From: a candidate division TA06 bacterium B3_TA06
GTDB taxonomy: Bacteria; Hydrothermota; Tepidihabitantia; B3-TA06
Assembly (NCBI GenBank): GCA_005223075.1
Contig: NJBO01000004.1
Span: forward strand, 1-64,000
Direction: 5' to 3'
DNA: 64,000 nucleotides
Shown: in pieces, positions 31,792 to 41,326 of the stretch
Layout: the number at the start of each line of letters is the position of its first letter
Numbering within the stretch: the first letter of the stretch is position 1
Made by a program: the position numbers and the translations under genes
Notes under the pieces: model-generated
Told to the model about the DNA's origin: nothing
What the model saw: only the letters and a program-made list of their open reading frames with translations
Database searches by the model: none

Positions 31792-34700
31792 CTATTCTGG
31801 TTTACGGGGGATGTTGTAGCCCTTCAGTAAGCGTGAGAGGTGCTGACGGGAGATGCCAAGACGCTTTGCGGTTCGTGTTACGTTGCCCCTGGTCTCAAGC
31901 AGGGTGTATCTTATCATCTCCATCTCCTCGATTTGGCGGGCCTCGCGCAGGGTTTTGGTGGTATGTGGCACCACCGGGAAGAATCGCTGATCCAGGAGGT
32001 CGCGTGTAATAACCCTGCCGCGGGCCAGCAGGATTGCGCGTTCAATCACATTTGCAAGCTCCCGGATGTTGCCTGGCCAGGGGTAGCTAATGAGGGCTTG
32101 CATTACATCATCCGCTATCTCTGTTACGTTCTTGTTAAATTCAGTCGAGGACTTTTTAAGGAAGAAGTTGATAAACTCCGGTATGTCTTCCCTTCGTTCG
32201 CGCAGAGGGGGGAGTGTAAGTGTAAAAGTGCTTATACGGAAGTAGAGATCGTCGCGGAAGCGTCCTTCACGAACCTCCTCCTTGAGGTCGCGGTTTGTTG
32301 CGACGATGAACCTGAGATTGACACGTCTTTTATTCGATTCTCCAAGGCGGCGGATTATCCGTTCTTCGATCACCTCCAGTAGCTTGGCTTGCATGGCGAG
32401 GGATGTGTTGGTGATCTCGTCAAAAAAGACGGTTGAGCCGTCTGCCGCCTCCAGAAGACCCAGACGGTCCTCGGTCGCCCCGGTGTAGGACCCTTTGCGG
32501 TGTCCGAAGAGTTCGGACTCAAAGACCCCTTCCGGAAGGACTCCGCAGTTTATGGAGCAGAACCCCCGTTCACGCCGTGGGCTTTGTTCATGCACCATGC
32601 GGGCAAACACCCCCTTGCCTGTACCTGTTTCTCCCTCAAGAAGGATGTTGGTGTCGGATTGAGCTATCTGCTCAAGTTGGCTGCAGAGTTTGGTTATGGC
32701 AGGTGAGGTGCCTATAACGATCCCTGACTTTCCCAAGGTTTGTCTTTTGCGAGCGAGCACTAACTCCTCCCTCAGTCTTGCAAACTCAGCCGATTTATCG
32801 ATAGTTGCCGCAAGGAGATTGCCAAGCGCCTCGAAGTAGAGGGTCTTCTCAGCGTCAAAGAGACCCATCTCGCGGCTGTCCAGATAGATGGTTCCTATCA
32901 ACTTCTCACTCGTTCTGAGGGGAATACACATGAGTGAGCGGATATCACTCAACATGATGCTCTTGGAACGGTTGAATCGTTCATCCTTGGTAGCGTCAGG
33001 TGTGTAGATGGGCTTCAGTCCCTGTTGAATGCGTCGGACAACGGTCCGTGAGATACGTCGGGCATCGTGCGTGGTTGGTGTGTCCATTCGTTTTGAGGCC
33101 ACCGAGTAGAGCTCATCCTCATCCATCATAAAAACCATCCCACGTTCTGCTTCGGTTAGCTCCAGAACTATAGCGAGAAGATCGAGCATGAAGTTTTCTT
33201 CGCCAAGGCGGTAGTTGATCAGTTCACTTACGTGCCTGAGACCCTCGAGATACTTATAGGAAAGACCGGATTGCCTCCGCCAGTCTGCGAAATGCCTGGC
33301 GCGAAAGCCTTTGATACGTTCAAGCTCCCTTCTCGCTCCGATACGCTCAAAGATTATCTGAGCCTCCTCCCACGTCGAGATCGCCTCCTCTGAGTAACCT
33401 TTTTTCTCAAACATCGCCTCCCCGATTGTATAGAGGCTGAGCCCCTGCTCGTAGAGTTCCTCATGAGACCTTAATAGTTCAGCACTCTGGTGAAGCCGTG
33501 TTAATCCCTCATCGAACTTCCCGGCGGCTATCAAAGCCCGCCCCAGGAGGCGAAAAGCCTCACCAAGTATGTCATCGAAACTAAGCTTTCCTATCTCCCT
33601 TACTAACTTGGATGCGGATTCCAACGCAAGGGCACTCTCGTTCTCTCCAAGGAGAATCTCCACCTCCAGCAAACCGACGTTTAATCTCGCGTATACATCG
33701 CCTATTGTCTTCAAGAGCAAGTTGCACCTCTCCAGAGAGTTCTTAGCTTCATCATAGTTTCCTGCGGAGATATCCATACGGCAGAGCTTCATCTGGATCC
33801 ATAAGAGGATGGTTTCGTCTTTGCGAGCCTCGGCAAGGGCCTTTGCCTTCGCAAGCATACGTTCTGCCACAAGTGACTTGCCCTGCAGCCTGTAGAGGTC
33901 TGACCAACTATGTAGGATGTAAGCGGCAAACGAGCTTGCAGACACAGCCCCCTGAAAGCCTTGCCAGAGCTCACGGTGTATTCTGCAGGATGCAGCCCAG
34001 TCTCCAAGGTCCCTCGATCGTTGGGCCTCGAACAAACGAAGCAAAGCCACCTGGTATTCGTCGTTGAGCTTGCCAAGTAATTCGATCGCTTGTCGTGCTA
34101 CACACCGAGCCTCTCGGTAACGCCCTGCGGTGGAGAGAAGCTTGGCTTTTTGACGCAGAACCTCGGCGGTGAGGATAGGATACTCCATCTTCCTGGTTAG
34201 CCATAGGGCCCGTTCTACGTGGTCTTCTGCATCCTTAAGTTTCCCAAGGCTCTTTAGTATATCGGCCACAAGAAGCGCTGTTCGACAGATGGCAGCTTTG
34301 TCCTCGGCCCCCTCGCTTAGTTCAAGGGCTCGCCGTGCATATTCGAGTGCCCCGGAAGGATTCCCCTTAAGGAAGAGCGTCCACGCCAGATCGTATTGAA
34401 CGCTGCGTTGCTCGTAGGATGAGGAGGCGATCTTTCTGTTTTGTTGGAATAAGCGTTGAGCTTCATCAAGTTGTCCACGATCGAGGGCGTTCCATCCGCG
34501 TGCGGCAAGCAGTTGGCATTTAAGTGCGCTGGAGGAATCCTTGAGGAACTCTTCACTGCGGTTGAAGAAATCATCCGCTCGATCGAGATCCTTCACCCTT
34601 TGATAGGCCAGGCCTATTCGCAGCATGAGATCCGCTTCGCGCTCGGGTTTGGCTTCAACCAGAGGCAGGACCTGGGTGTAGAACTCCTCCGCCTGGCGGG

Positions 34701-36786
34701 CGTTATGTTCGATGTCTGCTATGCGCCCCAGTTTAAGCAACATCTCCCTTCGTTCGTTTCTGGCAGGTTTACTTCTCAGAGCATTCTTAAGGAACACGCG
34801 TGCCTGGTTGAAGTCGTAGGTGGCGGCCAGACGCTTAGCAGCTGGAACCAGATAGCGGCGGGCTTTTACCCCCACGCCTGCCTTAAAGTAAAGCGAAGCA
34901 AGCTGAACAAGATATGAGTTATCCCAGGCTGATGGATCCTCATCCCACGTCTTCCTACACGTAGCCTCCAGCGCCTCGGCCAGTTTTCTACTCAGGGTTT
35001 TTTTATCTTCACCTGTAAGTTCAGCCGATGCATATTGCCTTACAAGATCGTTCTGGGGCTCATAGTGAGGGACGTCACGGTAAAGGAAGGAACGCACAAG
35101 ACCCACGTTGGTCAGGTTCAAGAGAATCAATGGGGTATCCGATTTGCCCAGAGCGCTCTGTAGCAGCGCAGAGGGCAGGGATCCATCAACCGTTGCCAGC
35201 GCCGAAAGAACCAGTTTTGATTTCTTGCTGAGCCTTTTGATCCTTGCACCCAGCCGCTCTGTCAGCTTTTTAGCCAGGCTCTTCTCTTCAGCAGGGGATT
35301 TGTAGAGCCATCGCTTCTTCCTATACAGCCATCCCTCATGGTAGAGCACCTCGAGAAGTTCACCCATACGCCTTGGGTTCCCCTCCCCTATCGATGCCAG
35401 AGCACTTGCAAGTGGGTGTTTTTCACGAAGGCCTTCGAAGGTTCGGGAAACCAGCTCAAGGATCGTTTCTTTATCCAGAGGTTTAAGCTCGATCCTTGAG
35501 GCCGCAGGGTAGATTCGCTCAGGAACCGCTGCAAGGATGATGCCCAGCTTGCCGTCAAAACCGCGGGCAAGAAAACCAAGGCACTCCTCCTCATCAGTGG
35601 ACAGGTCGGTGGGTGCGTCTATCATCACCGCATCGAGTTGTGCCTTGCTCGTGGCCTGGAAGATCCTCTCGTAACGGTGTTCCTTCTCCTCAGCCCGGCT
35701 CTGTTCCCCCTCAAGGCCCAGTGCAGCGGCCAGATGTTCTATAATGGAAAGGTGGCCTGCGCGGCCTGTAACGAGCAAGGTGTTGCGGTTTTGGACCAAG
35801 GCACGGAACCGAAACTCCCTCAGTAAACGCGACTTGCCGATCCCGGACGCCCCTCCAAGGAACACGACACTTTTTTCTTCAAAGATCAATCTCTCAAGCT
35901 CAGAAAGCTCCTCCTCACGTCCACCGAAGCAAAGCGTGGGGGCAATACCCGGCTGTTTAACCTCGATACCCTCCCCTTTGTTAACCAATCCCTGGATTAC
36001 GGTTATCACCTCCCCTGCTGTGGGGCGCAGTGCCGGGTCGGGTTGAAGCATCCTGAGGATGAGCTCTTCAATATCATGTTGTTGTCCCTCAAGTTTCTGT
36101 TTGCCGAACCCGGGTGGTGTCTTGAATTTCGCCCTGACAAGCTCGTGGAGGGGCTTCTTACCCCACAGCCTTTTCCCTGCCAATCCCTCATAGGCTATCG
36201 CTCCAAGTGAGTAGATGTCTGCTGCTGGGCTGATCTCCCCGTCCAGGAATAGCTCGGGTGCCACATAGTCAAGGGTGCCTCGAGGCTTGGCGGTGTGGCT
36301 GAGGATATAGTCCTCCGCAAATCCGAAGTCCAGAAGCACCGGCTCACCATCCTCTCGGACAAGGAGGTTGGCGGGTTTCACATCGGCATGAACTATCCCC
36401 TCCTGGTGGATGTCTGAGAGGGTGGTTGCCGCTTTGCCCAGAACCCTGAGGAAAAGCTCGATGAATCCTGGCTCTGAACGGTGCTCATCCATGAAGCGGT
36501 TGAATGGCTTGCCTTCAATCAACTCCATCGTGAAGTATGGACGCTTCTTATAAAATCCCGTCTCATACACGTGCAGGATCCCGGGGCGATCCAGGCGTGC
36601 AAGGATAGCGAACTCCTGTTGCAGGCGGTGCGCCTGGGCTTGCTCTGTGGCAAGTTTGAGCGCCAGCTCATTGCCAGTGGTTTCATCCTTTACAGCCATA
36701 ACGACGATTCCCGCCCCTTCACCCAGCTTTTTGAGTTGGGTAAAACCGGGTGGCAGGTCGTATTTTTTGCTGCGTCGTTTAGGCAT
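31792..36786 (-). CDS. Ser/Thr kinase - NTPase - TPR - GAF - sigma54 activator fusion protein
   Basis: 1664 residues. A Ser/Thr kinase fold (about 12-270) has Lys in LALKLATE, HADVKPANLL as catalytic loop, LLDFGFAED and VAPEL. A STAND/AAA-type ATPase (about 285-480) has Walker A GASGIGKS near 312-319. Many TPR-like helices run from about 600 to 1150, then a GAF domain (about 1180-1340). A sigma54-interaction AAA+ domain (about 1355-1600) has GETGTGKG, GSYTGA as the GAFTGA loop and STVFFDEI; a Fis-type HTH ends the protein (GNVTRTAKRLGISRQHLSRL). It should sense signals and activate sigma54 promoters; one lies directly downstream. The mRNA is probably leaderless. Confidence 0.93.
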   Translation of the reverse strand: MPKRRSKKYDLPPGFTQLKKLGEGAGIVVMAVKDETTGNELALKLATEQAQAHRLQQEFAILARLDRPGILHVYETGFYKKRPYFTMELIEGKPFNRFMDEHRSEPGFIELFLRVLGKAATTLSDIHQEGIVHADVKPANLLVREDGEPVLLDFGFAEDYILSHTAKPRGTLDYVAPELFLDGEISPAADIYSLGAIAYEGLAGKRLWGKKPLHELVRAKFKTPPGFGKQKLEGQQHDIEELILRMLQPDPALRPTAGEVITVIQGLVNKGEGIEVKQPGIAPTLCFGGREEELSELERLIFEEKSVVFLGGASGIGKSRLLREFRFRALVQNRNTLLVTGRAGHLSIIEHLAAALGLEGEQSRAEEKEHRYERIFQATSKAQLDAVMIDAPTDLSTDEEECLGFLARGFDGKLGIILAAVPERIYPAASRIELKPLDKETILELVSRTFEGLREKHPLASALASIGEGNPRRMGELLEVLYHEGWLYRKKRWLYKSPAEEKSLAKKLTERLGARIKRLSKKSKLVLSALATVDGSLPSALLQSALGKSDTPLILLNLTNVGLVRSFLYRDVPHYEPQNDLVRQYASAELTGEDKKTLSRKLAEALEATCRKTWDEDPSAWDNSYLVQLASLYFKAGVGVKARRYLVPAAKRLAATYDFNQARVFLKNALRSKPARNERREMLLKLGRIADIEHNARQAEEFYTQVLPLVEAKPEREADLMLRIGLAYQRVKDLDRADDFFNRSEEFLKDSSSALKCQLLAARGWNALDRGQLDEAQRLFQQNRKIASSSYEQRSVQYDLAWTLFLKGNPSGALEYARRALELSEGAEDKAAICRTALLVADILKSLGKLKDAEDHVERALWLTRKMEYPILTAEVLRQKAKLLSTAGRYREARCVARQAIELLGKLNDEYQVALLRLFEAQRSRDLGDWAASCRIHRELWQGFQGAVSASSFAAYILHSWSDLYRLQGKSLVAERMLAKAKALAEARKDETILLWIQMKLCRMDISAGNYDEAKNSLERCNLLLKTIGDVYARLNVGLLEVEILLGENESALALESASKLVREIGKLSFDDILGEAFRLLGRALIAAGKFDEGLTRLHQSAELLRSHEELYEQGLSLYTIGEAMFEKKGYSEEAISTWEEAQIIFERIGARRELERIKGFRARHFADWRRQSGLSYKYLEGLRHVSELINYRLGEENFMLDLLAIVLELTEAERGMVFMMDEDELYSVASKRMDTPTTHDARRISRTVVRRIQQGLKPIYTPDATKDERFNRSKSIMLSDIRSLMCIPLRTSEKLIGTIYLDSREMGLFDAEKTLYFEALGNLLAATIDKSAEFARLREELVLARKRQTLGKSGIVIGTSPAITKLCSQLEQIAQSDTNILLEGETGTGKGVFARMVHEQSPRRERGFCSINCGVLPEGVFESELFGHRKGSYTGATEDRLGLLEAADGSTVFFDEITNTSLAMQAKLLEVIEERIIRRLGESNKRRVNLRFIVATNRDLKEEVREGRFRDDLYFRISTFTLTLPPLRERREDIPEFINFFLKKSSTEFNKNVTEIADDVMQALISYPWPGNIRELANVIERAILLARGRVITRDLLDQRFFPVVPHTTKTLREARQIEEMEMIRYTLLETRGNVTRTAKRLGISRQHLSRLLKGYNIPRKPE

Positions 36787-36792
36787 ACCTGT

Positions 36793-36821
36793 AATATAAA
36801 TGAGACAGAGGCAAAAGTCAA
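36793..36821 (-). promoter_or_regulatory. Promoter giving a leaderless mRNA for the kinase/sigma54 activator
   Basis: Minus strand: TTGACT (36816-36821), 17-base spacer, TATATT (36793-36798), six bases, ATG (36784-36786). Confidence 0.82.
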
Positions 36822-36926
36822 CCCCCTTGGGGCCGAGTTATCCACACTGCCGGCTCAATCCCATAATTTTGATAAAATATCGCATCTGATTTAGCTATCA
36901 TCCCTTCGTAGATAAACCCCACCCTC

Positions 36927-36954
36927 TTGACAAATCATTCCATCTGACTACAAT
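36927..36954 (+). promoter_or_regulatory. Sigma70-type promoter of the divergent TPR gene
   Basis: TTGACA (36927-36932), 16-base spacer, TACAAT (36949-36954); about 75 bases of leader with AAGAGGA before the GTG at 37036. Confidence 0.75.
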
Positions 36955-37035
36955 TCAATTACAGTCAAATTATAGCGGAAGGATTTTAAAAGGAGATCCC
37001 ATCCTCATGAGCATCATTCTTTGTAAGAGGAAACG

Positions 37036-38142
37036 GTGAGCCTTTTAGAAAAAGCCAGCGAGGCCTTGAAAAGGGGCGAAAGGTCCTCAGCGCTCGCCTT
37101 CGCTTTGGAGGGCATAAAGTACGAATGCTCACCGTCCGAGGCTGTCGAGTTTAACCGGATAGCAGCGGAGGCGCTTCTTGCGCAGGGCCAACTCAAGCGC
37201 GCCCGAACCTACGCGGAGATCGCCCGAAAGAACGCCCACCCCACCGGGGATCACCGTCTCGCCTACGCAAGCGCCGTTACCTTGGGAAAGGTCTTTGCCC
37301 GAATGAACCACTACGCCGCCGCCGACCAGGTGTGGAGCGAGGCTTTGACCATTGCTGGAGTGGACAAAGATCCGCAACTGCAGGGGCTGGTGCTTTTGAA
37401 CATGGCCATCCTTGACCAGCGTCGTGGCAACCACCACCGCGCACTCAACACACTCCAAACCGTCAGCCAGAACTTTGAGAAGGCAAACGCCTTAAGACCC
37501 CTCGCGGTCTGCTACGGTCGCATGGTGTTTTCTTTCATAGAGGATGGAAAAACAAAGGATGCGACTTCAAGCAGCGAGAAGCTTGAGGAGTTGGCCCAAC
37601 GTCTGGAAGATAAGAATCTCCTTGCGATAGCCTTCTTCCGAAGGGGTTCGATCTATCTCAAGCAGGAGAGGTTTTCCGAAGCACTCTCCCCCTTCCAGGA
37701 ATCCACCAAGCTGTTCAGGGAGCTAGGCGATCTCAAGAATCTGGCCCTGGTTCTGTGCGATCTCGCAAGGATCTATATAAACCTGGAGGATATGGATAAG
37801 GCCGATCTGCCCATCAAGGAGGCAGCCGAGCTGGCCGAGAAGATCGAGTCCGCGGATGTTTCCTGCAAGGTTAAGATAACCCTGGCGGAGAAGGCCGCCT
37901 TCAGCGATTCATGGGATAAGGCGAAAGACCTCTACCATGAGGCCCTGAGGAAAGCCGAGGCGATCAACAACGAGGATCGTTTCCGCGTATTGCATGAGAG
38001 TCTTACAGAGAGCATAAGTAAACTCGGATTAAATCTAGCCGGTCTTGAAGATCTACTGGTGCAAGCCAAGGAGGGCTACGTGCGTTTGGGGCTAACAAGG
38101 GAAGCGGAAGAGACAGAGCGTTGGCTCGCTCAAATCCCCTGA
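37036..38142 (+). CDS. Cytoplasmic TPR protein
   Basis: 368 residues from a GTG preceded by AAGAGGA. The whole chain is tetratricopeptide-like helix pairs (ALLAQGQLKRARTYAEIARKN; VLLNMAILDQRRGNHHRALN; CDLARIYINLEDMDKADLPI). No signal peptide, so cytoplasmic. The repeats resemble those in the divergently transcribed kinase/sigma54 activator, suggesting it could be a partner or competitor in the same signalling route. A gene for a small secreted protein follows after 43 bases. TPR receptors paired with exported peptides are known (RRNPP family); this is only an analogy here. Confidence 0.8.
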   Translation: MSLLEKASEALKRGERSSALAFALEGIKYECSPSEAVEFNRIAAEALLAQGQLKRARTYAEIARKNAHPTGDHRLAYASAVTLGKVFARMNHYAAADQVWSEALTIAGVDKDPQLQGLVLLNMAILDQRRGNHHRALNTLQTVSQNFEKANALRPLAVCYGRMVFSFIEDGKTKDATSSSEKLEELAQRLEDKNLLAIAFFRRGSIYLKQERFSEALSPFQESTKLFRELGDLKNLALVLCDLARIYINLEDMDKADLPIKEAAELAEKIESADVSCKVKITLAEKAAFSDSWDKAKDLYHEALRKAEAINNEDRFRVLHESLTESISKLGLNLAGLEDLLVQAKEGYVRLGLTREAEETERWLAQIP

Positions 38143-38185
38143 CAGACTAAAAACCTAACCCCCTTAACAACCCAAGGAGGATAAC

Positions 38186-38509
38186 ATGAAGCGCGTAGCT
38201 TTGGCTTTTGCCGCGCTCGTTTTTTTTGGGCTTATGGTGAGCCCTCTTTTTGCAGATTGCACTGAAGAAGACATCCACAATGCGGTCGCCGAATGGGCAG
38301 GTGTTCCACCTGAGCAGGTAACCGACGTAACCCTTCTGGACGGTCTAGGAGGGAAATTATGGCCACAGGACGCCCCACCCCTGATCGCTGACATCGAACA
38401 GATGTGCGGCTGCATCATCCCGCCGGAGGTCTACGAGACCCTCGCATACGTTGACGACATAGACGACTTCGTCGGTGTCGATGATCTGAATACTAAACCA
38501 AAGCACTAG
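38186..38509 (+). CDS. Small exported protein with acyl-carrier-protein-like pattern
   Basis: 107 residues. A signal peptide (MKRVALAFAALVFFGLMVSPLFA) leaves about 84 residues. TDVTLLDGLGGKLWPQDAPP, then LIADIEQMCGCIIPPEVYET and VDDIDDFV follow the helix pattern of acyl carrier proteins (DLGxDSLxxVELIxxIEExFGIxIPxE...TVxDLV), but the DSL serine that carries phosphopantetheine is absent and the protein is exported. It may therefore be a fold relic used as a binding module. AAGGAGG precedes the ATG. Probably co-transcribed with the TPR gene and closed by a strong terminator. Confidence 0.65.
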   Translation: MKRVALAFAALVFFGLMVSPLFADCTEEDIHNAVAEWAGVPPEQVTDVTLLDGLGGKLWPQDAPPLIADIEQMCGCIIPPEVYETLAYVDDIDDFVGVDDLNTKPKH

Positions 38510-38606
38510 TTCTGAGCTTCTCCAGGGAAGCCTGCGAAGATCAACAAACCTCAAGGAGGCAAACCAAAAACTAACTTGAACTAAGACCCCAAGCCTGTCA
38601 GTGGAG

Positions 38607-38643
38607 CCCGGTCGGGCTCTAGCCCGGCCGGGGATTTTTTTTT
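38607..38643 (+). terminator. Strong rho-independent terminator
   Basis: CCCGGTCGGGCT (38607-38618), CT loop, AGCCCGGCCGGG (38621-38632), GA, then nine T. It ends the TPR/ACP-like operon. Confidence 0.9.
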
Positions 38644-38964
38644 GCCCTTGGTCAACACATCGTTACTAGGCAGTAGAGGGTTGAGGAGAATGCCTTTACC
38701 CAAGTGCGTGCAGCTAGGGTACGGGGTGTCACCCCCTCTTTTATTCTCCCCCATCAAGGGGGAGAGGACGATAAGGAGTTTACTCCCCCCGTCGAGGGGA
38801 GAAGATGAAGACGGCAGGGAAACCTACTTCCCTCCTTCGAGGGAAGGGGATGGTAAGCCAACCGCCCTTACATATATTACCCCTCCCTTGATGGGAGGGG
38901 GCTAGGGGGAGGGTGAGGTTTTAACCCTGGCAATGATCTCTTGGCGCACAGATTTTTTTTACCC
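38644..38964. other. Repeat-rich spacer without a gene
   Basis: Alternating CCCCCTT/AAGGGGG tracts such as CCCCATCAAGGGGGAGAGGA (about 38749-38768) and its inverse CCCTTGATGGGAGGGG (about 38882-38898). These match tracts near 5690, 6000, 27185 and 61000. No coding signal. Confidence 0.7.
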
Positions 38965-38992
38965 TTGACTTGTTTCTTCTGAATGGTAAACT
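38965..38992 (+). promoter_or_regulatory. Sigma70-type promoter of the TPR-Omp85 operon
   Basis: TTGACT (38965-38970), 16-base spacer, TAAACT (38987-38992); AAAGGAGG follows before the ATG at 39012. Confidence 0.7.
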
Positions 38993-39011
38993 CTACCCTA
39001 AAGGAGGATGC

Positions 39012-39740
39012 ATGAAACGAGTTGTTCTGTGCGGGCTTCTGATAGTGGTCGCGCTTTGGGCGCTAGATGCGCGGCTTTCCAAGGCCGACTACTACTACCA
39101 GAACCGCCACAAGGATTACAAAGGCTATACCGATCAGATCTACAACCTGTGTAAGGAGGTCCTTTCCGAGAACGCCAACGATGCCGGAGCCCTCTGGCGC
39201 ATGGCCAGGCTTTATTGTCTTTACGGTGACGACAAGACCTCAAAACAGGATAAGCTTTCCCACTACGAGACGGCCAGGGGTTACGCGGAGAAGGCCAAGG
39301 CTGCGAACGCTGCTATCCCCGAGACCCACTTCTGGCACGGGGTAGCCCTGGGACGGATCGGTCAGACAAAGGGTATTTTGAACTCCCTTTCCCTTGCCGG
39401 ACCGGTAAAGAACGCGTTCCAGAAGGCGCTGGAGATCAACCCCGACTTCACCCCTGCGATGGACGGGCTGGCCATCTGGTATCTTGAGGTGCCGGGTTTT
39501 GCAGGCGGCGACATCAGCAAGTCCATCGAGTACCTGAAGAAAGGTATCGCTATCGATCCCAACTATACCCTGCTCTACGTTGACCTGGCCAAGGTGTATA
39601 TAAAACAAAAGGATTACTCCGCCGCTCGTGCCCAGCTCAAGAGGTGCCTGGCGGTTACGAATCCCAAAAATCCCGCGGACTTCTACCTTGACGACAGGCC
39701 AGAGGCGGAAAAACTCCTTGCCGAGATAGAGGGTAAATGA
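39012..39740 (+). CDS. Exported TPR protein, TAtT/RMDN-like
   Basis: 242 residues from the ATG at 39012 with AAAGGAGG; an earlier in-frame TTG lies in the -35 box and is not the start. The signal peptide is KRVVLCGLLIVVALWALDA. ALWRMARLYCLYGDD, KAANAAIPETHFWHGVALGR and AFQKALEINPDFTPAMDGLA form TPR units in the order typical of TRAP-associated TAtT components and eukaryotic RMDN proteins. TAtT proteins form periplasmic trimers beside TRAP transporters; none is seen here. The stop overlaps the Omp85 gene by four bases. Confidence 0.78.
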   Translation: MKRVVLCGLLIVVALWALDARLSKADYYYQNRHKDYKGYTDQIYNLCKEVLSENANDAGALWRMARLYCLYGDDKTSKQDKLSHYETARGYAEKAKAANAAIPETHFWHGVALGRIGQTKGILNSLSLAGPVKNAFQKALEINPDFTPAMDGLAIWYLEVPGFAGGDISKSIEYLKKGIAIDPNYTLLYVDLAKVYIKQKDYSAARAQLKRCLAVTNPKNPADFYLDDRPEAEKLLAEIEGK

Positions 39741-41119
39741 GCGTCTTCTTATCCCTCCTGATGCTTGCCGCCCCCAGAGAGGCTGCCCAACAGATGCCGC
39801 TGCAACCTGTGGTTCCAGAGGTGAATCCGGAGGAGTTCAGTCGAGTTATAGGCCCCCTTGTTTTCCCTGCGCCGGTTGTTGGAAGGATCAGGATAGAAGG
39901 CAACAACATCACCCGCGAGGGTATCATCCGCCGGGAGCTTACCTTTGGACCGGGCGATACCCTGTACCCGGAGGCGGTCGAGGAGACCCGCAAAGCCATA
40001 CTGAGCACCGGTGCGTTCGGCAGTGTTGACATCAAGGCGGTTTATCCTGACGCGGAGAAGAGTGACGTAGTAATCACGGTCGCTGAACGCCGCTTCCCCC
40101 TGCCTTATCCCATAATCGGCATAGACGCCTCCACCGGATTCTACCTGGGTGCGGGCGCGCTCTACCCCAACCTTGCAGGCCGAGGTATCAGGGTTGACGT
40201 TGGAGGCGAGATCGGGTTCCGGTTCTCCACGCCTCGCTGGAAGGGTTATACCTACCTGGGATTCCCCTTGACCCATTCACGCTGGCACGCCGAGGGAGCG
40301 GGCTATGACTTCAGCTACTTCTGGCGCAAGGACGCAGAGATCGTCCGCTCGGAGCATCGCGTAAGCTATGAGCAGAAGTTCCGCATCCTGCGCCCGCTGG
40401 TCACCGCCCTTGAGGTGGGATTCCTGCAGACCAAGGCATTCGGCAGGGATTCTCTTACCCCGCTTCCCACATTCTCACCTGATACCGTTGACCGCTCCGT
40501 CTTCCTTCATCCCGCCATAGAGCTTGATCTGCGAGATGAACCAGCCGACCCGCAAAAAGGTCTTCACGCGGTGGCAGAGTTTTACTACAACCCTGGCTTC
40601 ACCGAGGGCTTCCAAACTCAGCGTGCCTGCTCCCTCTCTGTTGCAGGATACATACCGGTGGGCAAGAACGTTTTAGCCGCAAACCTCTGGACCTACCAGC
40701 AGCTTGACTCCATCCCTCGCTACCGCACGCTTTACGTGGGACATTGCAGGGTCGTGCGCGGGTGGGCCGACACCACCCAGGTGGGACCCTCGCTTTCGGT
40801 TGCCAGTCTGGAGCTGCGAAGATGGCTTGCTGAGTATCCGCTGCCCTTCCTTGGTGGGCTAAAGCTCGAGATCGGCGGCAACCTGTTCTTCGACATAGGT
40901 GCTGCTCACCAGGCCGGTCTGCCGCCTTTCTATCTGGCAAAGGTCAGAGAAGACCCACACGACGGTCTCCTTATGGGAACCGGTTTCGGCATCGCTCTGG
41001 AAGCGGCAGGGATGGTCGTCAAGGCGGAGATCGCCTACGGGATAGGCTCTCAGACCGGTGCCTTGGCCTTCCTGCCCGTGCCCATCCGCTTTCCCGTCTA
41101 CTTCGGCTGGAGGTTTTAA
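39737..41119 (+). CDS. Omp85-family outer-membrane protein with one POTRA domain
   Basis: 460 residues. After a short signal (MSVFLSLLMLAAPREA) comes one POTRA domain (about 48-115: VGRIRIEGNNITREGIIRRE ... DVVITVAERRF) and a C-terminal beta-barrel with alternating strands. RVVRGWAD occupies the place of the VRGY/F loop-6 motif, and the chain ends in Phe (VYFGWRF), the Bam recognition signal. One POTRA is too few for BamA and fits a smaller Omp85/TamA- or patatin-barrel-type protein. It shows that the cell has an outer membrane. Translationally coupled to the TPR gene (ATGA). Confidence 0.85.
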   Translation: MSVFLSLLMLAAPREAAQQMPLQPVVPEVNPEEFSRVIGPLVFPAPVVGRIRIEGNNITREGIIRRELTFGPGDTLYPEAVEETRKAILSTGAFGSVDIKAVYPDAEKSDVVITVAERRFPLPYPIIGIDASTGFYLGAGALYPNLAGRGIRVDVGGEIGFRFSTPRWKGYTYLGFPLTHSRWHAEGAGYDFSYFWRKDAEIVRSEHRVSYEQKFRILRPLVTALEVGFLQTKAFGRDSLTPLPTFSPDTVDRSVFLHPAIELDLRDEPADPQKGLHAVAEFYYNPGFTEGFQTQRACSLSVAGYIPVGKNVLAANLWTYQQLDSIPRYRTLYVGHCRVVRGWADTTQVGPSLSVASLELRRWLAEYPLPFLGGLKLEIGGNLFFDIGAAHQAGLPPFYLAKVREDPHDGLLMGTGFGIALEAAGMVVKAEIAYGIGSQTGALAFLPVPIRFPVYFGWRF

Positions 41120-41123
41120 TAGT

Positions 41124-41154
41124 CCTCCTTTTCGCCTGCGGCGAAAAGATCGGA
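41124..41154. repeat. GATC-type hairpin repeat
   Basis: CTCCTTTTCGCC-TGC-GGCGAAAAGATCGGAG. Same family as 5583, 25366, 27098 and 43858, with a different stem sequence that still pairs. It is just behind the Omp85 stop. Confidence 0.85.
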
Positions 41155-41326
41155 GAATATCTTGGTGGTTTTTGGATTAACGCCCAAAACCCCTAACTGT
41201 AATTGTGGGTTCTTCTGAAAGACGAGTCCTTCGTTTTGTTTCAGGGTTTCGCACATTAGTACTTGCGTCTTTTTTGATTTGGATTAAACTTAGGTCTTGT
41301 GGATATTTCAGGAATAAGGGATACCC

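Noticed and set aside
38970-39011. TTG start 14 codons before the TPR gene ATG
   Set aside because: The TTG overlaps the -35 box; AAAGGAGG and a signal peptide start support the ATG at 39012.
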